Source of the DNA: Daphnia pulex
Taxonomy: Eukaryota; Arthropoda; Branchiopoda; Diplostraca; Daphniidae
Assembly: GCF_021134715.1 (NCBI RefSeq)
Contig: NC_060017.1
Location: 4,092,001 to 4,156,000 of the forward strand
Direction of reading: 5' to 3'
Length of the DNA stretch: 64,000 bases
The notes beneath the pieces were generated by a model. That model was not told the origin of the DNA, made no database searches, and worked only from the letters and a program-made list of their open reading frames with translations. Position numbers and translations under genes: made by a program. Below are positions 49,213-61,216 of this stretch, one piece after another (the first letter of the stretch is position 1; every line of letters starts with the position of its first letter).

Positions 49213-51044
49213 GTGGAGAAGGTTATATGGGTTAACAACAGATTTTATCACCTGCATATTCATTAAAAAAATAATAAAATATACCCAACTTCTTTTAGTA
49301 AATGATAATCAAATATCCCACCCCAACTTCCTCCTCATTCCCCAATCGCGGACATGTTTATTATTTGTTTGACATAAACCTCCCCGTATTATTTTTTTTT
49401 GTTCCTTCTCAATATATAAAAGGTAAACTGCAAAGAAACAATTAGCAATAAAACACAATACTGGATGTAACTTCTGTAGCACAAAACCAGCACCTTGGAT
49501 GCACAAGAAACAGCAACTTGATGCAGATATCTTTCACCACCATAGGCTGCACGCCACATTGGACAGCAACACCACTGCTATGTAAACATGAACCTATAAC
49601 CAAAGTAAAATAAATCTTCAGCATCATTGGAAATGCTTTGAAATTAAAAAAAAAATATGCTACATTGTATCACTTCAAATATTCAACCCAAATATTATAT
49701 GGCAATATTAACTTACACCTATCGTTGAAACTCAAATTTACATGAAACTAGATGACTCATGTAAGATTTAAATACAAAATTAATTTAAACTTTAAAGAAT
49801 ACTCTAAAGTGAAACAAATAAACAAAACCTCTTTCAGTATCTGCCTTTCTTGCTTACAACAAACTCCCCTTTAAAAAATCCATAACAGAACACATGACTG
49901 AAGGAAATAGCTGTTGACTTGACGAAATCCCTAAATGTTAAAACTAACCAATGAATGCAAAGCTTAATCATATTTTAATTGTAAAATCTAAACTGGATAA
50001 TAAGATTGTCACCTTCAAATGGTGTATGTGTTCAGGATGTTCGTCAAAGCAAAGGTAAATGTGACTTCCATGCAGCCTATGATTGGGTGGAAGCCCTAGA
50101 TTGGATGGCTCCAGTTCCTTTTATTAAGAGGAGCCTGCAATCAAACATTACAACTGTTATGATTCAAATGTATATCAATCAGTTTAATTGTTAATTTTAC
50201 CATTGAACACACAGAATGTTACTCAGTTTCTCGACGTGGTGGACAGCATGGTTTCCAAGTCTTTCAGCATCAAAATTCGTCTACAAATAAAAAATGAAAT
50301 TAAACACTTTCAGGCCACTTTCATTGCACATGAATAGAATTTAATCGAATCAATTATACCAAGAATAATAGCAAGCTCACGAAGCGCCAAACCGAACCAA
50401 CTACAACCCATCACAAATTCTAAAAAATGCCTAACAAGTAGCAATCAAGCTAATTAATAAGCTAACATCAAAACCCCAAACAATTAAAAATGGCGACTCT
50501 TTCTCTCAGAAACCCTGAACTTAACAAAGAACCAAGAAGGTAGGGGCTAAAGGGCTAGCCTACGCCCAACAACTGAAGACAAACCTGGCCACCAGATGTC
50601 ATCTTCAGTGTCTCAGGCTCTCAGCCACAACAATAACAATTTAAAAAAAATTATTACGGCTAAATCCATCAAGGGAACTTCACAATTTCATGATTGCCAT
50701 ATGGGTGGACCAATTTACCAAACGTCAATCGTTCGTCAATCACTTCAATCAGGCTCTGAGCAGAGCGACTGATTTTGCAGTGGAGGACACGGAACCAACT
50801 GCAATTTACTTTGATTTCATCTTCGCTCAACGCCTTCTAGAGGTGAGCAGCTTCTGGGTTGCTACTCTCGTCCACCATCTTCGCTCAATTTTAGATTATA
50901 AGTAATTCGTATCCTGGGTGTCAGGGCACACGAAATAGCGTTAACGGGATGAATTCTTCCTGCACTGTTTTTTGACATAACAAAATTGACGTTGACGAAG
51001 AATTCATCGATGATTTTTTTTTCAGTTTTGCAAACAAAAAATAA
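49213..51044. other. Non-coding stretch between repeats
   Basis: AT-rich DNA with short open frames on both strands and no recognisable domain. GC content rises modestly at 50,480-50,900. I cannot support a gene here. Confidence 0.4.
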
Positions 51045-51560
51045 TTGTGTATAGTAAAAGTTACTGAAACAGTGAAACTAATGTTTTTAGAACGCTGAAA
51101 ACAATCTAAGCAATCGTAATGCCATCTAGCGTTGTAAACAAGAAATGTTTAAAATTTAAAACAGTAAAATGAAAAGGATCCCTGCTCTAGCTAATCGAGA
51201 CTTACTAAAATTACTAAAATTAGAAACACAAATAATAACAAGCAGAAAAAAAATGACTCACGCAAGATTGTTGAAGATCGCAACCGCAGTTCTTTCTTTT
51301 AAGGCGTCATTCCCTGGACAGAATATTTTCCATAGTTCAGATCAGACCTGAAGGAGAAATAAAAGGAATTAGTATAAACTTTAGAATAAAACATACACCA
51401 CGTCTATGCAGGGAATTTTAGTTGGATATTTTGAATTTGTCTCAGTCTAAATTCACTTAGTTTACAACTGCTAATAGAAGAACAGTTTCTTAGAAATTGA
51501 GGAATTATTAAAACTACATAGAATTAAATCAACTAAGCAGAATATCGTAAATGTAGGATA
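51045..51560 (-). repeat. Right arm of a large inverted repeat
   Basis: Inverted partner of 47,041-47,650; the same blocks are found in reverse order and complement. Directly beyond it, at 51,627-51,680, lies a short piece (CAGTGTCTCCCCCTGCTTGA) similar to the end of copy A (46,359-46,420) but in the plus orientation. Confidence 0.72.
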
Positions 51561-51680
51561 CAGATGATAGATGACCTGCATTCTTCTTTTCTTCAGGTTC
51601 AATTTAAAAACTCACTTTAACAGACAACAGTGTCTCCCCCTGCTTGACTGGCAGCAGTTTGTACCGAACGGTATTCTATT

Positions 51681-54600
51681 GTACAATGTTGTACTCGACC
51701 GTTGACTACTTCTGTAATATACCGACGGTATGAGAGATGGAAAATCCTGGATGAAATGTTTTAATAATTACGACGAAGATTTAACAAAAGGGGGAGATAT
51801 ATAACATAAATAAAAACAATGCAATTCGGTAGCGTACCTTTACCAACACTAAAACTGGCCGTGGAAGCACCAGACTTTCTACAGCGGCCATGGAACCATT
51901 GTTACTTGCGCTCATGCCGTTGGCTACATTGGCTTCGGTTGGGCCAATACGCCAACTGTCTGACGCTTAAGTCGGAAATGTGAATTATGCGGCTTATAGG
52001 CGCTCCCTAATAATACGAAGAGTAGAAAATGAACCAAAAATAACAAATAAATTCGCGACAATTTCAAATAATCACTCAATTGGAGAAATGAATGCTTTGC
52101 CGATTACCAGAACACTGTCCAGTAGATTGACTTGGGAGCAGTGGATTCCGATGTCGAATGGTGCACACGATCTCCATTGGTGCGACATTGGAAAATTCGG
52201 CTGAGTGAAGGTTTCCTCGCTGGATCACCAAATGGCGGGAGTGAATAGGCGAGTTGCTTCTGGACGAGATACGCGAGCTATTGTGCCGGGCCGTCCGAGA
52301 AAATCGAGATCTTCTTCAGCCGAAAGAACGATCCAAGGTCCAAACTCGACAGCACTTCATCGAGTTCCAAATCTATCCATTTTCAGGATAGCATAAAAAT
52401 GAGGAATTAAAATTTAATTTTTGATAGGTAGCATTTGTTACCATAAATTTCATGGAAAAACCAAAAGAAGTTTCCGGGTGAAACTAAATTTGTTCAACCG
52501 GATTGACTAGGAGCTCTTGTAAAACCCAACACAACACGTTTGTTATGATTTCTCACAGAGCTTAGAGATCTGGCCCCCTGACCTCATGGGCCAATAGGCC
52601 TGACCCACAACTTTTGGGCAAAAAAGTTGGAATTTTTGTCAAAGATGTGGGAGGATGACACAGATAAAGCTGAGGATGTGAGTGACAGGAGTGTTGAGCA
52701 ATTTGTTCTTCAAATAGGGTCCACTGTCCACATCTCAAATCTGATGACTAAACATTTTGAATGAAGTTGAATGAAAAAAGTTGATTGATTCTTAAAAATA
52801 CCTGAGGATACGAAAGAAAGAAGTGGGACTCTAGTAGAGTAATTAGCTTTTCGGTTTTGGTCTCGTAGGAAGAGGACATTTCACAAGAATTTCGACCGTT
52901 GCGTAGGAACCTTCCAACCTAAAAAGGATAGTAAATGGTCTATGATTATCGCAAAAAATGCACCGGATTTTAAAACTTTGCAAAGAACGCGACCGCTTCT
53001 ATCTGTCCTACGATTGGGTGAAACCAATTTTTTTCCCCATGAGCGACGGAAGATAAGAAAAAGGGTTGTCGAAATTTTTTGAAACTTACTTGTGGAATTA
53101 TTATAACAATTATTAGAACGTTGGCGCCAAACACATCTTAAAATATCAACGATTTCCATTTGCAGAGTGAACAGTGGTTTTCAATGGACAAAATGACCAG
53201 GTAAGATAAAGCGTATTGTTTATCGTCTTCCCAACGAAAATTTAACTGATCGTCGACGTAAGTCATACTGAGTAATTCGTGGTAGATTAAAAGAATTGGA
53301 CGATCCCAACAATCCAGTTCGACGAAGCGTGGCAGCGACATCAAACATCTAGCGCAAGACTCGCAACTTGAGGAACTGTTCAGTTGGTCACCAGGAAAAT
53401 ACCTTTATTCATTGAAAAATCATGATCAGCTTAGATAAATTGTTGATCAGTTTACGTACCATTTTCTCAAATATGATGGCGATCACACCTTCGATTTTGT
53501 CATTCTTTTTTTTATTGCGTTGAGCAGTCAACTTCTTCTTTTTCAACTTTGACTATGGTTTGAAATTCCTCTCTAGCAACTTCTTTGTTGAGTTCAAGAT
53601 AGCAATTGTTGTTACCTAAATATAACAAATTATTAGCCTTTTCAAATGAAAAACAAAATGAAAAACAAAACAAAACAAAGAAACAAACAGCAAAAGTTGC
53701 TAAAGCCTTACTCAATAATCTTGATGTTCATGTTGAAAGAGATTGGCTGTAGAAGATGTTGAATGAAAGGATTGAAAGTTATCAGTCTTAACTATCTTCT
53801 CCATTAAAAACCTTAAAAACGCAAGAAAAAACTGGGTTTTTTTCGTCTATTTCGCACTTTTTTACACCAACACTGACGTTATTCTCACTGGCTTTTCTTT
53901 GGCATTTTGTTGCCTGATGTGGGAAATGGGAATGTAGTCCACGCCAATCCCCATATAGACTGCAGATTTGAATTCTTCTTACAATAGGCAAACATTGCAT
54001 CTGGCAGTTCACATAGATAGGTGTTGCTGTCACTAAACTTTTGAGTTCAGTTCATTAAGTTCTTGTTCTACATCACCACCAACAGTCACACTGAGCATGA
54101 AAAGCCAAGAATCGCTGCTGTTGCATTGCAGTAAGTGGTGGGATGATTTTGACCTAATAATAACCACACACAACAAAATCTTGCTCTAGCACTAATTATT
54201 CTTAGAGGAGATTTAAAAATCCAACGCAGGCGAAACAATCTACGACTTCCTGAACCAATGTGATCTGGGCACATGGGCTGTTCCAATTTTTCTTTGAATT
54301 GACTGATTTAAAATAGGTTACAAAAAAGCTAATGCAACGCAGATCAAGAAACAAAAGCAAACTTTTGCGTGAAATCACTGAAAGATTGATGATTGAAACC
54401 ACTTACACCATGCTTAAACTTATTTGCACAGTGATGAGATGGGATGGTAGCCTCACCATCTGTGCTGTTAGTTACCACACAGATCGTATGGATTCTATAT
54501 CCGGCCTGTAACGCCTTAAACGCGGAAGCCTAACAAAGTAACAATTAACAAAGACGCATTCACAAAAACCTTCATCCAAAAACTAACTGAAAAACAGAAT

Positions 54601-55431
54601 TGCAGACAAAGTTCCGTGAGAACTGGGAAAGTGGGAAGCAGTGTTGCCCTTTAACTAGTTCGACGCCTCGAGCTCGAGCCCTGACTACGTCGACTGTAGA
54701 AAAGAAGCGGCTACAGAGCGGATAGAAAAAGTAAGCGAAAATAAAATAAAGTGGACGAAATGTTTTACTGATTTTACAGGATAGGAACAGTTGAACAGGA
54801 TTAACGAATATAACGGTAAACAAAACAAAAGACTGCTTAGGATTTGGAATGATGTTGACAATCCCCGCCAGGATAACTGCTTAAAGTATTCAGCGCTAGG
54901 TGGAGATAGCTAACGACCTGTACCTCTCCCTTCCCCCTTAATTGGAACGCAAAAATCTTATAAATCACTAATTTTACCATAAGAGTGCTATGGATACTTA
55001 AAATTGGATTGTAAAGCTCCATCGATTGATTCTGTTATTAAATATTGTTTAAAAAAAAACATCCGACAAGCTATAAACACGGCGATCGTTCCGCCCTCAA
55101 GCATAGCAAGCAGTCGATAGCTGACAGCTGTGAGCTCAGTTTGTTGACAAAATCTGTGTTTTCGTTCTTGCATAACCATCTGGAATGTGAGTAGCTGTGT
55201 GCTTTACTTTCACAACCTATTTTACCTGTACTTGAAGTCGCTGTTGGTGTTTTAATGTTTTTTCGCTATTCTCTACCGAACGGGCCAAAGGGGATCATTT
55301 AAGGCATTAGTTATTAATATGTTTCTAACCCCTTGTTATGATGTAATTCCGGCAAAATTTGGTAAACTTAAACACGAAATGTAAAATGCAAAAAATGTTC
55401 TAGATCTATTTTTTAAATTTGAAATACTAGA
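51681..55431. other. Accessory region upstream of COQ7, with unplaced coding-like fragments
   Basis: Mostly AT-rich DNA. Coding-like pieces occur on the minus strand near 53,140-53,540 and 53,790-54,530 (see findings), but I could not join them into one consistent gene. The right end, from about 55,130, should be the COQ7 promoter and 5' UTR, with an acceptor-like CTAG directly before the ATG at 55,432. Confidence 0.4.
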
Positions 55432-56150
55432 ATGACTTATAGACCACAGAAGATCCCTCAGCTGTTCCGCCAATTTGCTACATCAACCAAAATATCACCT
55501 AAGGAAGCAAGGGAAAATATTACACGAGACAGATTTTTACGAGTTGACCATGCTGGTGAAGTTGGTGCCGATCGAATTTACGCTGGCCAAATGGCTGTTC
55601 TTGGTATTTGCCCTAATGGATATATGAATATAAGAAGGATGAATGATTTTTTTTTGTATAGGGAAATCCAATGTAGGAAGTGTGATCCAGCACATGTGGG
55701 ATCAGGAGAAGGAACACAGGAAAAAGTTTGATGAACTTCTTCCAAAGTACCGTGCCAGACCTACTGTGATGTTACCCATTTGGAATGTGGCAGGTTTTGC
55801 TTTAGGAGCTGGTACTTGTCTTGTTTTATAGCTAATTGTTATTTCAGCAACTCAAACCCGTTTTGTCGTCAGGTTCTGCCTTGTTGGGGCCGAAAATGGC
55901 CATGGCATGCACAGCAGCTGTGGAGACGGTCATTACCGACCACTATAATGACCAAATTCGCGAGCTCATGACCAACCCAGAAGAAAACGGTGAATTACTG
56001 AAAGTCATAAGCAAATTCCGCGACGAAGAAATGGAGCATCATGACACGGCCATCCTGCACAAGGCCGAAGAGGCTCCCCTATATCAGGTGTTCGCCCAAG
56101 CCGTGAAAATTGGTTGCAAAGGAGCCATCTGGATATCAGAAAGAATCTAA
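55432..56150 (+). CDS. COQ7: 5-demethoxyubiquinone hydroxylase, mitochondrial (COQ7/CLK-1)
   Basis: Di-iron monooxygenase of the inner mitochondrial membrane that makes the next-to-last intermediate of ubiquinone. Three exons: 55432-55603, 55662-55811 and 55873-56150, total 600 nt and 199 residues. The N-terminus ([20 protein letters not shown]) is basic and hydroxylated, as in a mitochondrial targeting peptide. Iron-ligand motifs are visible: [43 protein letters not shown] and [12 protein letters not shown]. The family end [16 protein letters not shown] is intact. An upstream non-coding exon is possible, because the ATG follows an acceptor-like site. Confidence 0.96.
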
Positions 56151-56689
56151 CGTAGGCTACTTGTATTCCCTGATGTATAGTCTGTCGCGACGTTAAAATA
56201 CGATGTCCATGTGATATACGTAATACATTTAGTTTGATTACGTAATAATAGACTGGCTAACCGTTTTGTTGTACAGCGACGCCATTTTTGGGTTTTGTTT
56301 CGTTTTGTTTAAAAATTAAAATTAAATATCTTAAAAATCTAGTAACGAGGCCACCGAGAGTCTCTTGGTAGAGGACATGTACGTACATGGAGAACAAAAC
56401 ACTAACTATTGTCTGTCTCATACAAAGGAAATAACTGAAACTAAATGACTGAACTATGAATAACTGCTTAGGCTACAATACTTCAATCTTCACGCGATTC
56501 GTCATCTTTTCTCCGGGAGGGAAAACTAAATGATGAAATATGTTTACAACCCGACTGTGTCAACCGTCAAGTAGCCGAAAATTCTAACGGGGAAAATGTT
56601 TGGATTTTCTATTATGTTTCTTGGATTTCCCCAAAAGAATGATACAAGCAACATGAAAAACTCCCCGTGTCGGAAACGTTTTCTCGAAA
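56151..56689. other. Intergenic region downstream of COQ7
   Basis: Holds the COQ7 3' UTR. No gene is seen. A short minus-strand frame near 56,480-56,525 (SRRKDDESRED then stop) could be a C-terminal exon but cannot be tied to a gene. Confidence 0.45.
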
Positions 56690-56895
56690 TTAAAGAGAAA
56701 ATAGCTCTTGCGACTCCATATACTTTCTATACACCTCCACGGTATTTGCAGTGATGACACTTGAGTGCTAGGGAACGTATTTTCCGAACAAAAGAATTCG
56801 AAAACCCACCAGAAAGTGTATTGGTGACCTAGAATCATACTGACCCCCTTTTGTGCGGCTTTCATTCTGGACGGTTCCGTGTCTTCGTCGCTCAT
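56690..56895 (-). CDS. Candidate 42-residue protein of unknown function
   Basis: Two exons: 56895-56845 (MSDEDTEPSRMKAAQKG) and 56767-56690 (HSSVITANTVEVYRKYMESQ then ELFSL, stop). The donor is GTCAGT and the acceptor TTCCCTAG, with phase 0 on both sides. The product is soluble and charged, with an acidic N-terminus and a probable C-terminal helix. I do not recognise the family. Reading through the intron instead gives a 103-residue frame that looks unlike protein after residue 17, which supports splicing. It lies between COQ7 and ELOVL and could be a small conserved housekeeping protein. Confidence 0.45.
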
Positions 56896-57296
56896 GTTCC
56901 GTTACGCGATGATTCAGCATAGGGTATAATAATATTGAACATATGGTGATTCCGGTAGCTCGGCATCAGTTATGGAAAAATAGAAATATAACTTGGAATA
57001 TCAAATCTCCTTGTATTGAGCCGACGTCAACAACATTTTAACCACGTATGCATTGAATAAAACTGTTCTTCGGCATATATACACTTCCGTTTCCAAAACT
57101 TTTAGCGTGTGTTTTTGCCTTTTTTTTGTTTCCTTAATGTTGTAACAAAATGCAAGAGCATTTAATATCTGATAACCAAAAATGGCCCATAAGATCAATA
57201 TATAAAAGAGTAAGAATTTGAAAACAACGAAGCAAACGTTAGAGGAGGTGTTACTTGACAATTTCGATTTGGCAAGTTGGAACTGAGCTGCAGAAC
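56896..57296. other. Spacer between the small minus-strand gene and ELOVL 3' end
   Basis: About 400 bp of AT-rich DNA. It holds the promoter of the small candidate gene and the ELOVL 3' UTR. No further gene. Confidence 0.5.
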
Positions 57297-59125
57297 TTAA
57301 AATTTTTTCTTCTCGGCTATAGAATGGCCATTGGAATACCCTTTACTTTTGCAAGATTCAGCTCCTTTCGCTTTGCCGTTGGATTGGTAAAGACCATTTT
57401 GACCAATGTAGCATGCGGCGGATGCGTTGGACATGATGTTGGTGATCATCTTTCCGACGCCACGGCTTTCCTTTTCAGCTTTGGCGTTGCCTTTTCCGTT
57501 GGCGATTTTGTCATTAGATTTCCCGTTGCGAAGGTTCACTCCGTTCTTTGCGGTGTCATCATGGTCATCGTCCTTTTTAATAGCTGGCAGCCTGCGGCGT
57601 TTGATGTAAGCCTGTGCAATAGAAAACAATCGTTATCACATTAGCATTCAATTCTAAAGATTTCTTTGAGTAGAAACATGAATTTCTGCCGTGCTGCAGA
57701 TAATTTTAAAAAGCTTAAGTTTTCATTTGACAGTACCTGGATGTAGAAGTTCGAAAAAAGGCTTAAAAACATGATTGAGTTAAAGCACATGATATATGCA
57801 AGAATCTTGGGGAAGTTGCACTCAATGAAGAAAAGTTGAGCCGTGTGAAAAAAGACCGTGATGAACTGAACCATTTGCATCGTGGTCAGATGCTTCTTCC
57901 ACCACAAATATTTCTGATACTTTGGTCCCATTGCGGCTAATAGGTAGTAAGTGTACATGATAATGTGAACGAAAGTGTTCAGCATTCCAAAGAATGTGGC
58001 GTGGCCACCGGGGGTGAACTTGACACCCCACCAAACGGCTGCCGGCATGATGCTATGGTGAATGACGTGGAGGTTGGTGATTTGATCAAACTTTTTCCGC
58101 AGGACGAAGAAAACCGTATCCAGAAACTCGGTGAATTTGCAAAAGTAATACCACCAACACATTTGGGCAACAATCAACTCGTCGGGGTCGTCGGAATAGT
58201 CGACCGGTTGGCAGCGGAGGCTGTAGCGGAACAGCCAGGCGTGAACCAGACCCTGAATTAGCGGAAGAGTCGAAATGACAGAAAAAGAGAAAAAAAGGAA
58301 GTAAAATCAAATGAAATTGTCGCCCAGTAAGGAAATGGTCAAAGGTTATAAAGATTTTCATACCTTGTACACCAAGTAAATACTGGCGAGAACTTGAATG
58401 ACATTATAAATGATGATGGCGGAACGGAGCTCGAAGGGTTTCCGATCGCGCATTAGCCTCGGTCCCAAGGATTTGACGAAATAGATGTAGCAAGAGCAGA
58501 TGATCAGGGTTGGGACAGGTGAACTCATTAAGAACCATCCGTCGACCCTAGGATCTTGAAGAAAAAGGAAATTACGGTAATTTTAGTTAATGTTTTCTTC
58601 TAATAAATGCATCGACTGGTGTTCACTTTTCTAGAAAATGCATGAATTAGCCACTGGTCATTAAACATAAGCAGTACAGAATTCTGGGGAAAGCCAACTG
58701 AAGAATTCTCACGTGAAAGATAGACGGATTCTTTACCAACGTTTTCTCTTCGAAGAGATTTGGCCGTGTTCCGTTAAAGTAGCGGTCATACGAATGGGGT
58801 CACTATACTCTGAGAGACTTAACCACAGACCGTCATCGACGAATGAGGTCAATGGACTAGGAGTATCACAACTGTTCACCATTACGGTATAGGGGTTTCC
58901 ATTCCGCAAATTCTTCGAGACACGATGAGGAGGATAAAATAATGCAACATTCTATTTTCGTACATGCGCTAAAAAGTATTTCTACACTTATCGGCCCCTA
59001 ACAACTAAACAATGATGTCGCAAGCGGGGAGTATCAGCTGATAAACTAACGGATGATTCCTTACCTCGTTTGTTGATCATCAAATCATTGTAGCCGTCGA
59101 CGACATTCTTCAGAAAGGCACTCAT
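57297..59125 (-). CDS. ELOVL: Very-long-chain fatty acid elongase (ELOVL4/7-like)
   Basis: ER membrane 3-ketoacyl-CoA synthase that starts each cycle of fatty-acid elongation. Four coding exons: 59125-59065, 58554-58364, 58252-57737 and 57611-57297, total 1083 nt and 360 residues. DPRVDGWFLMSSPVPTLIIC is the first helix region. KFTEFLDTVFFVLRKKFDQI and the catalytic histidine box HVIHH (58,069-58,055) are typical. FVHIIMYTYYLLAAMGPKYQ and FITVFFHTAQLFFIECNFPK follow. The C-terminal tail of about 100 residues is rich in Lys, Asn and Gly, longer than usual, and ends EKKKF, a di-lysine ER-retrieval signal (Lys at -3 and -4). Assignment to ELOVL subfamily 4/7 is by overall pattern only. Confidence 0.93.
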
Positions 59126-59423
59126 TCTTTTTTGATCAGTTAGCAATCAACTAGAAAAATTTCGAAAATAATAATTCCAACTCAACATAGGTACATAAAG
59201 TTACACAATCATTTCATGTCAAAAACTTGCTCGGACTGGCTGTCCTCATAAAAAGGTTAGACTTCACTTTTTCTTGTTACCTCTAGATCACTCAGGGCGA
59301 CGAATTATACGGCAAACAAGTTCAGAAACCAGAATTTTTTACGTTGGATGATTAGAAAACAAAAACTGGAAGATTCACACGCGCACACTCTGAAGCCCTC
59401 AAACAGAGTGTGATCCTTGCTAC

Positions 59424-59466
59424 CGACTGAAACACAGGTGATACGAATCCTTTCTTTATATATAGG
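59424..59466 (-). promoter_or_regulatory. TATA box and initiator of ELOVL
   Basis: On the minus strand CTATATATAAAG lies at 59,465-59,454 and TCAGT at 59,430-59,426. This puts +1 at about 59,428, some 32 nt after the TATA box. The 5' UTR would be about 300 nt before the ATG at 59,125. TCAGT is the arthropod initiator consensus. Confidence 0.6.
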
Positions 59467-61216
59467 CCACCGTCTAGCATTTAATGCCTAAAGCTATTCC
59501 TCGCTACTCGCCCTTCCTACTTTATGTTTGGCTCTATACCGTGCCGGCAGCCCGACACACGGGGACCGGCCCCACAGGCTAAATTGTATTTCAGTGCAGA
59601 TCGCGTATTTTTACGAAGAAAAAGTCAAGACTTTCTTTATTTTGATTTCTTACCAACTAAAGATCAATTCTTCTTTTAGGAACCAAGTTAATTCGTTTTC
59701 GGCACAGGCTCATTGTATCGCTTGCGATCGCTTGCCATTTAAAAAAGAATAAAAGGGGGAAGAAAAAAAGAAAAGTTTAATTTGTTAATTAGCTGTTCTG
59801 CCTATTTTTAATAACGTTGTCGTCCAAGGGTGTGTTTCATAAGAACAAAAATTTTCACTGAAATGAAGAAAATAGAAGAATATAATACCGTAAGCAGTTT
59901 CTTTGATTTTGCTAGAAATTTGCATAGGAAGTGTTATTAAATGTTAATAGAATAAGGCTTATTTTTCGCCAGAACTATCGCTTAATTTAATTTGACAAAA
60001 ACAATGTTTTATCAATGAAAAAGAAAAATTTCTGCATTTCTGTCGAAACAAATTCTTACTAATATTTACGTGTGAACGGATCACACAAGCGTGTGTATCT
60101 GTTCACGCTATGAAATTTAGGCATGCACGCTAATAGTGTGTCATTTCGTTACAAGAATGTTAGTCAAAAAAATAATATTGATATAACTGTATAGGAAGTG
60201 TGTTCAAAATTGTCTGCTGAGGTAGCTTCAATTGTCAAGTCAGCTTCAACTCAAAATAAGTCAAGAGAACCGAACTAAGCAACTAAGATTAACTTGTACA
60301 CCTTGATGATCCAGCGTTTCATTCGTCCCGTCTTCACGTTAAGTTGCTGCGACTCTTTCTATTAAAGTGCTATGACCTACTTAATTCTATTTACTCGTGC
60401 CGCACTGTTGCTCTTCCTCGACCAGCTAGAATTCCTCCTCGACCTACATAGCAAAGCCATGTCTGTGGCAGAGTGTGAAATTCTCTCTTTGCCAGGTGCA
60501 TCTTCGAAATATTTTCAGCCGATTCAAACAAAATCACAACTAGCTGATTGTATTGCATATCTAATAGGCTAGGGTGAATGGTGTCGCCGCAGAGTCGGTG
60601 GCAAGAAAAAAAAAACGATCAAGTTAAGTTGGAGAAAGAATTTTTTTGACAGATCAGCTAAATCATTGGTTGCCCAATGGTAGGAAATAAGTCGGTCAAG
60701 CTAAGGCTGACACATATATTGTGTTTTAGGATGTTGCGGCCTATTTTAAGAGAAGACATTATTTTCTGTACGGTTCGAGCCTACTTAATATTTGATAAAT
60801 CACTTTGGGGGATAGCAGAATGAAAGCAGGGAACTCATTTTTCGATCTCAAAATTTTGAGCTAATAATCTCAAACTATTCGTGTGTTTAAGGAATATCGC
60901 AACCTTTATTGCGATGATTGTAGCATGTTTTTTATAAGCGTTTTTATAGTCGCAAAATAGAAGTCGGAGAAACGAAAGCGCGATTTCTTTTTTTTTATTA
61001 TTGTTGTTACTTTTCTATTTATTTTAAAAGAAGACATAAAAACGGGGGAAATAAAAGCAATCATAGAAGACTTGCTGACAAAAGGGAAATGCAATCAAGT
61101 TGGAGAACGTCTTGACGAAACGGCAACATTACTTTTTCCGAATAGCGAGAGATTAATAACTGCAAAATCAATGAAGTGTAAACATTTATACAAAAGCAAA
61201 CCAAAGGAAATACGTA
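59467..61216. other. Intergenic region ELOVL / STAG
   Basis: About 1.75 kb of AT-rich DNA upstream of ELOVL and downstream of STAG. A 15-bp-stem hairpin lies at 60,072-60,106 (GTGAACGGATCACAC ... GTGTGTATCTGTTCAC, with two or three mismatches). No protein gene is supported; a 66-codon plus frame at 60,372-60,572 has no domain. Confidence 0.5.

Noticed and set aside
49109-49372. Plus frame with repeated EEWMWDLMSGF
   Set aside because: Produced by the 33-bp minisatellite, whose unit is a multiple of three; there is no coding context.
60372-60572. 66-codon plus frame with a hydrophobic N-terminus
   Set aside because: No family features and no supporting splice or promoter signals.
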